DNA of 6,548 nucleotides, from NCBI GenBank assembly GCA_030037575.1, contig JASHRB010000027.1:1-6548 (forward strand), given 5' to 3'. Below, in pieces: positions 1 through 5,068 of this stretch (positions are counted from its first letter, which is position 1; each line of letters begins with the position of its first letter). Below the pieces are notes generated by a model. The model was not told where the DNA came from. It saw only the letters and a list, made by a program, of their open reading frames with translations, and ran no database searches. The DNA is from Candidatus Sulfotelmatobacter sp. (GTDB lineage: Bacteria > Acidobacteriota > Terriglobia > Terriglobales > Acidobacteriaceae). Position numbers and translations under genes: made by a program.

Positions 1-1024
1 GATGGCGCACGGCGCGTTCTGGAATGTTGAGGTTGGCCATGGAAACCATGTTCTCCACCCGGGCCAGAGCGTCGCGAACGGAATTTGCGTGGACCGTGGT
101 GAGCGAACCTTCGTGCCCGGTATTCATGGCCTGCAACATGTCGAAAGCTTCTTCGCCGCGGACCTCGCCCACCACGATGCGGTCCGGTCGCATACGCAAG
201 CTGTTGATGACCAGCTGCCGCTGCCGAACGGCGCCTTTGCCCTCGATATTCGGCGCCCGGGTCTCGAGGCGAACTACGTGCTCCTGCTTGAGTTGCAGTT
301 CGGCGGCGTCTTCGATGGTGACGATGCGCTCCACGTTCGGAATGTATCCGGAAAGCACGTTGAGCAACGTGGTTTTTCCGGCGCCGGTGCCGCCGGAGAT
401 CAACAGGTTTAAACGTCCCTTCACCATCGCCGATAGAAGTTCGAGCATGGGCTCGGTCAAGGAATGGTTCTCGATCATGTTTCGCGCGGTCACAGGGTCG
501 CGTCCGAAACGGCGAATCGAGAGACAGGGGCCGTCCAGCGCCAGAGGCGGAATAATCGCGTTGACCCGCGAACCATCGGTCAGCCGGGCATCCACCATGG
601 GCGAGGATTCATCCACCCGGCGTCCCACGCGGGAGACGATGCGCTCGATGATCTGCATCAAGTGCGGATTGTCTTTGAAAGATAAGCCGGTCAGCTCGAG
701 TTTGCCCGAGCGCTCAATGTAAACCCGGTCGAAGCGATTCACAAGAATATCGGAGATGGTCGGATCTTTGAGCAGCGGTTCCAGCGGGCCAAGGCCGAAA
801 ATTTCATCCAGGATTTCGCGCGAGAGCCGCTCGCGCTCGGCGAAACTGAGAGGAACGACTTCGCTGTTAACCGCGTTGCGGATCAGGACCAAAACTTCTT
901 CGCGGGCTGTGTCGCCGTTGGTGCGCCCGAGTTTTTCCAGGTCCAGCCGGTCGAGGATCTTGCGGTGCAGATCGGCTTTTACCTGCTGGTACTCGGTGCG
1001 CTCGAAGGTTTGCAGATTTGCCAT
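1..1024 (-). CDS. cpaF: CpaF/TadA, Flp pilus assembly ATPase (C-terminus cut by window edge)
   Basis: Secretion ATPase of the type II/IV (VirB11/GspE-like) superfamily. It hydrolyses ATP at the cytoplasmic face of the inner membrane to drive Flp pilus assembly. Translating the minus strand from the ATG at 1024 gives 341 residues open to the window edge. An N-terminal helical region (about 1-75) precedes the [21 protein letters not shown] segment typical of CpaF (from residue 76). Then come Walker A GGTGAGKT (211-218), the Asp box TIEDAAEL (236-243), Walker [11 protein letters not shown] (283-292) and the His box [13 protein letters not shown] (302-314). All catalytic motifs look intact. CpaF proteins usually run on after the His box, so I estimate roughly 80-110 residues are missing. 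The start is supported by AGGAA 8 nt upstream, overlapping the cpaE stop; the 11-bp spacing implies co-translation with cpaE. Family assignment is firm; the choice of cpaF over a general ATPase rests on the motifs plus the neighbours. Confidence 0.96.
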   Translation of the reverse strand, partial: MANLQTFERTEYQQVKADLHRKILDRLDLEKLGRTNGDTAREEVLVLIRNAVNSEVVPLSFAERERLSREILDEIFGLGPLEPLLKDPTISDILVNRFDRVYIERSGKLELTGLSFKDNPHLMQIIERIVSRVGRRVDESSPMVDARLTDGSRVNAIIPPLALDGPCLSIRRFGRDPVTARNMIENHSLTEPMLELLSAMVKGRLNLLISGGTGAGKTTLLNVLSGYIPNVERIVTIEDAAELQLKQEHVVRLETRAPNIEGKGAVRQRQLVINSLRMRPDRIVVGEVRGEEAFDMLQAMNTGHEGSLTTVHANSVRDALARVENMVSMANLNIPERAVRH

Positions 1025-1032
1025 GACTCAAA

Positions 1033-1037
1033 TTCCT
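1033..1037 (-). promoter_or_regulatory. Ribosome-binding site of cpaF
   Basis: AGGAA on the minus strand, 8 nt before the ATG at 1024 and overlapping the cpaE stop codon. This arrangement suggests translational coupling of cpaE and cpaF. Confidence 0.7.
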
Positions 1038-2208
1038 ATACGGTCTTGAACAAAGACCAGGCGGCGCGTTTCACGTCTACGTCATTGCGGGTTAACTCGT
1101 GCGCCAACCCCGAGAAACAACGGGCGATTTCCGTGTGGCTCTGTTCCATCACCGGCGAACCCCGATCGATGGCCGACGAGATCGCGAAATATTGATTGGG
1201 AACGCGCCACAACAATTTTACCCCGGCGGCATTCTCCGCATCGGCTTCGCTGAAGCCGGGAACCTTGCGGAAGCGGTTCAGGACCAGGCGCAAACGCTCG
1301 CGATTGCCGGATTCCCCCAGATACTGCTGAACGCGAGCGGCGCTCCAGAGCGAGGCAACATCCGTGCAGGCCACCAGCAAAACGCACTCCGAGAGATTCG
1401 CCACCAGCCTGCTCGCCGCATCCAGGCGCGAGGAGTTGTCGACGACGACGTAGCGGTAGTGTGTCGCCAGCATGTCGAAAAGCCGCACAAATTCCGCCGT
1501 GGAGGGCTCGATCGATGCCGGGGTGTTCGGCCCTGCCAGCAATTGCAGGCCCCCACTATGCCTGGTCATGAAGCTTTCGAGCAGCGAAGCGTCCATGCGG
1601 TGAAGATTGCGCGTGGCATCGGTAATATTGAATGGCGGCTTGAGATTGAGATGCAGCGCCGCATGACCGAGCGGTGCCAGATCGACGAGCGCGGTTTGTC
1701 CGTGGGCCGATTGCAGAGCCAGGGCTAAATTCACCGCCACCGTGGTGGCGCCACTGCCGCCCTTGGCATTGACCAGAAAGAACACCTTGCCGCGCGGTCC
1801 TTCCCTCTGCACCCGGCGCTGGGCTGTGGTAAGGCGCACGAAAGCCTCCAACAGATCGGTGGTGGTGGTGGGGCGCTCAATGTATTCGCGCGCGCCCGCC
1901 CGCATCGCCGCGACGATTACTTGCGGCTGGCTGAGGCTGCCGATGGCAAACACCGCCGAGTCGGGCAGTTCCTGGTGCAGAAGTTCGATCGCGCCCATCG
2001 CCAGAGCGGAATGGTCGGGAGGAATGTCTACCAGAATGACCTCCGGATTCGCCGCCTGCACCCGGCGCGCGACCGGATCCGACGCCGCGACCGGAAAGGT
2101 TGCGCAGGTATGAACCGTGCGCGCCACACTGGTGCCATCCACCAGCACCTGCAGGACGGTGCGCTGTTCATTGTCGGAAGCCACGATCACGACCGAAAGC
2201 TCAGGCAT
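1036..2208 (-). CDS. cpaE: CpaE/TadZ, receiver-like plus MinD/ParA-type ATPase domain
   Basis: A 390-residue protein that in Tad systems positions the pilus machine at the membrane or pole. Residues 1-125 look like a response-regulator receiver fold: VILVD ends at Asp61, the usual phospho-acceptor place, and MRAGAREYIERP (102-113) matches the end of the fold, but Arg112 stands where receivers carry Lys, so this is probably a pseudo-receiver. Residues 140-375 form a MinD/ParA-like ATPase: deviant Walker A KGGSGATT (149-156), switch I-like TALVDLAP with Asp176, and Walker B YVVVDNS with Asp257. The P-loop keeps the first (signature) Lys149 but has Ala154 in place of the usual second Lys, as I recall for many CpaE/TadZ proteins. 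The ATG at 2208 is the only normal start: the 60 bp back to the cpaC stop are open in this frame but contain no ATG, GTG or TTG. No clear Shine-Dalgarno precedes it. The stop TAG (1036-1038) overlaps the cpaF ribosome-binding site. Confidence 0.93.
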   Translation of the reverse strand: MPELSVVIVASDNEQRTVLQVLVDGTSVARTVHTCATFPVAASDPVARRVQAANPEVILVDIPPDHSALAMGAIELLHQELPDSAVFAIGSLSQPQVIVAAMRAGAREYIERPTTTTDLLEAFVRLTTAQRRVQREGPRGKVFFLVNAKGGSGATTVAVNLALALQSAHGQTALVDLAPLGHAALHLNLKPPFNITDATRNLHRMDASLLESFMTRHSGGLQLLAGPNTPASIEPSTAEFVRLFDMLATHYRYVVVDNSSRLDAASRLVANLSECVLLVACTDVASLWSAARVQQYLGESGNRERLRLVLNRFRKVPGFSEADAENAAGVKLLWRVPNQYFAISSAIDRGSPVMEQSHTEIARCFSGLAHELTRNDVDVKRAAWSLFKTV

Positions 2209-2240
2209 AGTTGCCGTCGATTGGAATTCGTTCTCTGTTG

Positions 2241-2259
2241 CCTGCCCAATAACGGCAGG
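2241..2259 (-). other. Small hairpin between cpaC and cpaE
   Basis: Arms 2241-2246 and 2254-2259 (6 bp, GC-rich, 7-nt loop), 9 nt after the cpaC stop. No T-run follows, so termination is unlikely; it may only mark an mRNA processing or stability point, or be chance. Confidence 0.3.
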
Positions 2260-2268
2260 ATTCGCCTC

Positions 2269-3678
2269 TCACATCCCGGAAGGCTTTTTCCCGTCGAACT
2301 TCTTATTGTCAATGAATGGCGCTGGGTATTTCGGCGTTGGGGGCGTCTCGCCACTCGGCGAAGTCTTATGCACTGTGCAAAGAACCATCAGTTCGGAATT
2401 GCTCTTCGAAATGCTCTTGCTGCGAAAAAATGCACCCAGGATGGGAATATCGCCAAGACCAGGCACTTTGTTCCAAGTATCGGTGACGCGATTGTCCAGC
2501 AATCCCGCGATCACGAAACTTTGCCCATCCTGCAACTCGAATTCGGTTTCGGCCTTGCGCGTGCTCAGAGCGGGCACGGTAAACCCCGAAATAGTCAGCG
2601 CATCGGCGTAATCGAGAGTGCTCACTTCGGGAGCCACCGTGAGGTGAATGTTTCCGTTCGGCATGATCACGGGCGTGAAATCGAGCTTTACCCCGAATTC
2701 CTTGAAGGAAATGGTGACCGCCGTGAATCCCTGTCCGGGTTGCACAATGGGGAAGGGAAATTGGCCGCCAGCGAGAAAGCTTGCCTTCTTGCCATTGACC
2801 GCGATCAAGGTCGGCTCGGAGAGGATCTGCAGCAGGTTCTTGGTTTCCAGCGCCTCGATGACCGCGCCCAGATGGAGGTTAGGCTGAAATAAAAACAAAT
2901 TGAGCACGTTGCTTATCGTTTGATTGGCGACATAGGGAGTGTTTTGCCCTTGCGTCTGGGTAATATTTTGTGAGGCAAAACCGCCGTACTGTCCGGTGGT
3001 CGAGGTGCCCACGATGTTGGCCGCGCCATTCGAGAAAACGTTGATGCCGAGCTGCGACAGCGCCGAACGGTCCACTTCCGCAAACTTCACTTCCAGCAGC
3101 ACTTCCTGGGCCCCGACCGGGCCGAAAGTAAGCACGTTGACCACATTTTTCGAATAGGCGGAAGCCAACTCTCCCGCGCGCTTGGCCACGTCCTCAGTGC
3201 TGACATGGCCGGAGAGAACGACGGCCGAGCGCGACGGTGTCACCGTAATCTGTTCCTCGGGAAATACCCGATGCTCTTCTTCGGCGCAGGCGCTGACGTC
3301 GACGTCGACGCGTAAATCGAAGCTCCGGGAGCGCTCGAGTTCGTCCCAGATGAGCAGGGAGACCTCGCCCGCCGACCGGCCGTGCACCAAAATTTGCGTG
3401 GGCGTAATCACGGTGGCGTAGGCCACGTCGGGGTCGCTTACCGAGATGCGCTTGAGCCGCTCGGTGGTATTAATGAGTAAAGACTTGTCCACCATTACCC
3501 GCAGCGGAGCCGAGCCTTGCATCTGGCTGGATTGCGGCGGCAGCGTAGTCTGCTGCGATGCCGCCCCGGCCTGGTCGGATGCGGACGACTGAGGAGCTTC
3601 GCCCAGGGCCGGCTTCGGCGCTATCGGCAACATCGCCAAAAATGCGACCGCAACAAGGAGTGGCGTCTGAAGCTTCAT
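2269..3678 (-). CDS. cpaC: CpaC/RcpA, outer-membrane secretin of the Flp pilus
   Basis: Secretin forming the outer-membrane ring through which the Flp pilus passes; 469 residues. A Sec signal peptide (1-26, MKLQT then a hydrophobic run, probable cleavage after ALG) is followed by a Gln/Ser/Ala-rich linker (27-57). Next come the pilus-type N-terminal domain (about 58-128, starting LRVMVDKSLLIN), a BON-like segment (about 130-187) and the secretin domain (about 188-438) with NGKKASFLAGGQFPFP (295-310) and the signature VPGLGDIPILGAFFRS (405-420). I chose the ATG at 3678. The reading frame extends up to 3765, but that would place 29 residues before an obvious signal peptide and overlap cpaB, whereas 3678 has GAGAGGA 8 nt upstream. 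Odd points: after ELMVL the usual VTP-like motif reads CTVHKTSPSG, and a 35-residue hydrophilic Pro/Lys-rich tail follows. There are only two cysteines, at 131 and 434. It lies 70 bp after cpaB and 60 bp before cpaE. Confidence 0.95.
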   Translation of the reverse strand: MKLQTPLLVAVAFLAMLPIAPKPALGEAPQSSASDQAGAASQQTTLPPQSSQMQGSAPLRVMVDKSLLINTTERLKRISVSDPDVAYATVITPTQILVHGRSAGEVSLLIWDELERSRSFDLRVDVDVSACAEEEHRVFPEEQITVTPSRSAVVLSGHVSTEDVAKRAGELASAYSKNVVNVLTFGPVGAQEVLLEVKFAEVDRSALSQLGINVFSNGAANIVGTSTTGQYGGFASQNITQTQGQNTPYVANQTISNVLNLFLFQPNLHLGAVIEALETKNLLQILSEPTLIAVNGKKASFLAGGQFPFPIVQPGQGFTAVTISFKEFGVKLDFTPVIMPNGNIHLTVAPEVSTLDYADALTISGFTVPALSTRKAETEFELQDGQSFVIAGLLDNRVTDTWNKVPGLGDIPILGAFFRSKSISKSNSELMVLCTVHKTSPSGETPPTPKYPAPFIDNKKFDGKKPSGM

Positions 3679-3685
3679 CGTGTCA

Positions 3686-3704
3686 TTCCTCTCCCAGTGA
3701 GGAA
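3686..3704 (-). other. Hairpin covering the cpaC ribosome-binding site
   Basis: Arms 3686-3691 and 3699-3704 are perfectly complementary (6 bp, 7-nt loop). The arm nearer the start codon contains the GAGGA of the Shine-Dalgarno, so folding would hide it from ribosomes. This could hold secretin synthesis low or make it depend on ribosomes arriving from cpaB. Inferred from sequence alone. Confidence 0.45.
3687..3695 (-). promoter_or_regulatory. Ribosome-binding site of cpaC
   Basis: GGGAGAGGA on the minus strand, with AGAGGA ending 8 nt before the ATG at 3678. It decides the start in favour of the signal-peptide Met rather than the upstream in-frame ATG at 3765. Confidence 0.75.
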
Positions 3705-3748
3705 AATTCCGCATAGGCCGCTCAACCTGGCCCCCAATTGCTCCGCTG

Positions 3749-4621
3749 CTATTTGGGATCTTCATTACGATTGCTCTGTTCGGGGAAGTTCACGACATCT
3801 GGTTTCTTCTCGCCCTGGTAAACCTCAATGCTAAGCACCGAGGGTGCAGGCGGGGGCGGAGCGACCACGCGCTTTGCCGGATGAACGGCCGGCCGCGGCG
3901 GAGCCGCAACCGGCGCCTCGTTTTTATATAAGCCGCGTTCGCTGGCCGCATCGACCGGATCTTGATGAGCATCGAGGGGATTGCGCAGGGCCAGTTGAAT
4001 CTTGCCTTGGGAACTGGCGAGGGTAAGGCGTTCCGCGTCTTCGGGCGAGGCAAGCAGGGTGATGACCGGTACATTCTGGGCTTCGCCGTTGGCACTGCGC
4101 TCCAGATTGTGGCCGGCAGCGATCACGGCCACGTTCTGCAGCACGGTCGTGGTTTGCGACTCCGAACTGCCGTTCGGCGTTCCCGTCAACAGTACATCGA
4201 CGCGCGTCCCCGGCCCCACAAAATTGGCCACCGACACCACTTCATTCACCCGTACGGAAACAGCCCTCATCCCGGGTGGAATGAGTGCGGGTAAGCCGGC
4301 CCCGGCGTTTTCGGGAGCGAGCTTACTGGGCAGAATGAATTCGCCGCGCGAGATGGGTAAGATCACGCCCCTGCCCAGCACTTTTGAAAGCGCACCATAG
4401 GTGACCGCGGGAAGAGCAGAGGAGGGGTATTTGACGATGCGGACGTCGTGTTCTCCAATCCTGGTTCCCACCTGAATGTCGTTGGCGGCGATCACCACAT
4501 TGACACCGGACTCTGCACTCGATGGGCCTCGACCCAGCAGATTGCGGTAGACCGCAACGCTGACCAAGGCTCCCAAAGCCAAAGCCAAAGCACCAATCAT
4601 CAATAAGCGACTGCGATTCAT
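3749..4621 (-). CDS. cpaB: CpaB/RcpC, periplasmic Flp pilus assembly protein
   Basis: Inner-membrane-anchored periplasmic protein that partners the CpaC secretin. It has 290 residues from the ATG at 4621. An N-terminal membrane segment (about 6-30, LLMIGALALALGALVSVAV) is followed by a SAF/antifreeze-like domain (about 41-105, VVIAANDIQVGTRIGEHDV) and the RcpC/CpaB domain (about 112-215, with IPPGMRAVSVRVNEV and FVGPGTRVDVLLTG, then ASPEDAERLTLASSQGKIQLALRN near 191-214). A proline-rich stretch (239-260) leads to a short conserved-looking end, SIEVYQGEKKPDVVNF (264-279). A GTG at 4624 in the same frame could also initiate; I prefer the adjacent ATG because the GGAG at 4626-4629 is only 4 nt away and would be too close to the GTG. 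Stop TAG at 3749-3751. It follows flp by 84 bp. Lengths and domain order fit the family, and the neighbours remove doubt about the role. Confidence 0.94.
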   Translation of the reverse strand: MNRSRLLMIGALALALGALVSVAVYRNLLGRGPSSAESGVNVVIAANDIQVGTRIGEHDVRIVKYPSSALPAVTYGALSKVLGRGVILPISRGEFILPSKLAPENAGAGLPALIPPGMRAVSVRVNEVVSVANFVGPGTRVDVLLTGTPNGSSESQTTTVLQNVAVIAAGHNLERSANGEAQNVPVITLLASPEDAERLTLASSQGKIQLALRNPLDAHQDPVDAASERGLYKNEAPVAAPPRPAVHPAKRVVAPPPPAPSVLSIEVYQGEKKPDVVNFPEQSNRNEDPK

Positions 4622-4625
4622 CACG

Positions 4626-4629
4626 CTCC
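4626..4629 (-). promoter_or_regulatory. Likely ribosome-binding site of cpaB
   Basis: GGAG on the minus strand, 4 nt before the ATG at 4621 and 1 nt before the alternative GTG at 4624. The spacing is short for either, which favours the ATG and suggests modest translation compared with flp. Confidence 0.5.
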
Positions 4630-4640
4630 ATCACAAGGGA

Positions 4641-4674
4641 GGCAATTATGCCCATCCCCACGGGGAAAACTGCC
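4641..4674 (-). other. Stem-loop between flp and cpaB
   Basis: Arms 4641-4647 and 4668-4674 give 7 pairs with one G-U. Inside, 4655-4658 can pair with 4663-4666 around a 4-nt loop. It sits 31 nt after the flp stop. With no T-run it is not a full terminator, but it could partly stop transcription or protect the pilin mRNA 3' end, so that pilin outnumbers the assembly proteins. Function is inferred. Confidence 0.4.
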
Positions 4675-4705
4675 GGAGCCGATCTTCCTCGCGAGGGTTG
4701 ATTCC

Positions 4706-4867
4706 TTACTGCAGCGAGCTGGCGACGTTGGAGAAGACATTACTGGCGTTGGACCCGATCATCCGAATCGTGCCCACCACGATCACCAGGATTACGGCCA
4801 ACATGACGGCGTACTCCGCGATGTCCTGTGCTTCCTCGTTACCCCACAGTTTGCACAAATCATGCAT
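4706..4867 (-). CDS. flp: Flp-type major pilin (Flp/Fap family), 53 residues
   Basis: Structural subunit of the Flp/Tad pilus. The leader (MHDLCKLWGNEEA, 1-13) is followed by QDIAEYAVMLAV, the start of the hydrophobic helix with the Flp-defining Glu-Tyr pair (Glu18, Tyr19), then a membrane-compatible segment (16-34) and the tail IRMIGSNASNVFSNVASSLQ. Cleavage is expected between Ala13 and Gln14, which puts Glu at +5 and leaves a 40-residue mature pilin. Most class IV prepilins have Gly at -1; here it is Ala (codon GCA). The start at 4867 is set by a strong AGGAGG 7 nt upstream. A TTG at 4915 in the same frame would add 16 residues but has no comparable site and would put unneeded residues before the leader. 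It is the first gene of the pilus cluster, preceded by a 201-bp structured gap. Confidence 0.95.
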   Translation of the reverse strand: MHDLCKLWGNEEAQDIAEYAVMLAVILVIVVGTIRMIGSNASNVFSNVASSLQ

Positions 4868-4869
4868 AC

Positions 4870-4957
4870 TCTCGCCTCCTAGAACGAGATCAAGCGTTTG
4901 ACACAGCCTTTCCAAGCAGATGAAGGCTCTCGGCCTGCCTGGGATTTCGCTTCCCAG
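4870..4957 (-). other. Structured flp 5' leader with small, partly competing hairpins
   Basis: In transcription order: a 6-bp hairpin with a 7-nt loop (4939-4944 with 4952-4957), a 6-bp hairpin with a 12-nt loop (4905-4910 with 4923-4928), and a 5-bp hairpin (4870-4874 with 4885-4889) whose 10-nt loop contains the pilin AGGAGG. An alternative 8-bp pairing with one G-U (4912-4919 with 4935-4942) would break the first hairpin. I do not recognise a known riboswitch class. Confidence 0.4.
4875..4880 (-). promoter_or_regulatory. Ribosome-binding site of flp
   Basis: Perfect AGGAGG on the minus strand, 7 nt before the ATG at 4867. It is the strongest site in the window, fitting a highly made structural subunit, and it fixes the pilin start. 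It lies in the loop of the 4870-4889 hairpin. Confidence 0.85.
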
Positions 4958-4971
4958 CTACTCGCACAGTG

Positions 4972-5007
4972 TTGCGGGGGAGATTATCACCACATAATAC
5001 CCCGCAA
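4972..5007 (-). other. Strong hairpin after the membrane protein gene
   Basis: Perfect 8-bp arms (4972-4979 with 5000-5007), then a small internal loop (3 nt against 1 nt), then a 5-bp AT-rich inner stem (4983-4987 with 4994-4998) and a 6-nt loop. It begins 61 nt after the upstream stop codon. No run of T follows on the minus strand, so it is not a standard intrinsic terminator. It may act as an mRNA 3'-end barrier, an attenuator or a DNA operator; the inner ATTAT/ATAAT dyad would suit a dimeric regulator. Confidence 0.6.
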
Positions 5008-5008
5008 T

Positions 5009-5039
5009 GGGCATCGCAGGTGTAATTTCTTGCATACCC
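5009..5039 (-). other. Second hairpin, directly adjacent to the first
   Basis: Arms 5009-5014 and 5034-5039 form 6 pairs including one G-U. After a single bulged base, 5016-5018 pair with 5031-5033, leaving a 12-nt loop. Only one base separates it from the hairpin at 4972-5007, and it starts 29 nt after the stop of the membrane protein gene. No T-run follows. Weaker than its neighbour; it is listed because the two are in tandem. Confidence 0.4.
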
Positions 5040-5068
5040 GGAGTAACTGTGGTGCAGGATAGGCCGAT

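Larger units (their letters stand above)
4868..5068 (-). promoter_or_regulatory. Intergenic leader before flp
   Basis: This 201-bp gap is the longest non-coding stretch in the window and most likely holds the flp promoter and the 5' leader. Two adjacent hairpins fill 4972-5039 and smaller ones fill 4870-4957. Two -10-like hexamers occur on the minus strand, GATAAT (4983-4988) and TATTAT (4994-4999), both inside the left hairpin, but neither has a convincing -35 at 16-18 bp, and I see no sigma-54 GG/GC element. A promoter is therefore inferred from position, not from boxes. Confidence 0.45.

Noticed and set aside
24..722. Plus-strand frame of 232 codons opposite cpaF
   Set aside because: Fully antisense to the conserved ATPase core, Ser/Arg-rich composition, no recognisable motif.
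1099..1728. Plus-strand frame of 209 codons opposite cpaE
   Set aside because: Fully antisense to cpaE with no recognisable domain; typical complement-frame openness in GC-rich coding DNA.
1921..2892. Long plus-strand reading frame of 323 codons across the cpaE/cpaC junction
   Set aside because: It is antisense to two well-supported genes, matches no family I recognise, is rich in Arg/His as expected of a shadow frame, and has no ribosome-binding site that I see.
3295..3310. Tandem GACGTC repeat inside cpaC
   Set aside because: Under three copies, and it simply encodes the alternating Val-Asp of a beta strand in the conserved N-terminal region.
3679..3765. Longer cpaC starting at the ATG at 3765
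   Set aside because: It would place 29 residues before a clear signal peptide and overlap cpaB; the Shine-Dalgarno before 3678 fits better.
4687..4696. 10-bp palindrome CCTCGCGAGG after the flp stop
   Set aside because: It leaves only a 3-bp stem if folded as RNA, has no T-run and no second copy in the window; chance is likely in GC-rich DNA.
4868..4915. Longer Flp starting at the TTG at 4915
   Set aside because: No good ribosome-binding site, whereas 4867 has a perfect AGGAGG at 7 nt; the 53-residue product has normal Flp length.
4897..4970. c-di-GMP (GEMM) riboswitch in the flp leader
   Set aside because: I looked for the conserved GEMM core and the paired tetraloop/receptor elements and did not find them; only generic hairpins are present.
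4983..4999. Sigma-70 promoter at GATAAT or TATTAT
   Set aside because: The -10-like hexamers are good but no acceptable -35 lies 16-18 bp upstream, so I mention them without calling a promoter.
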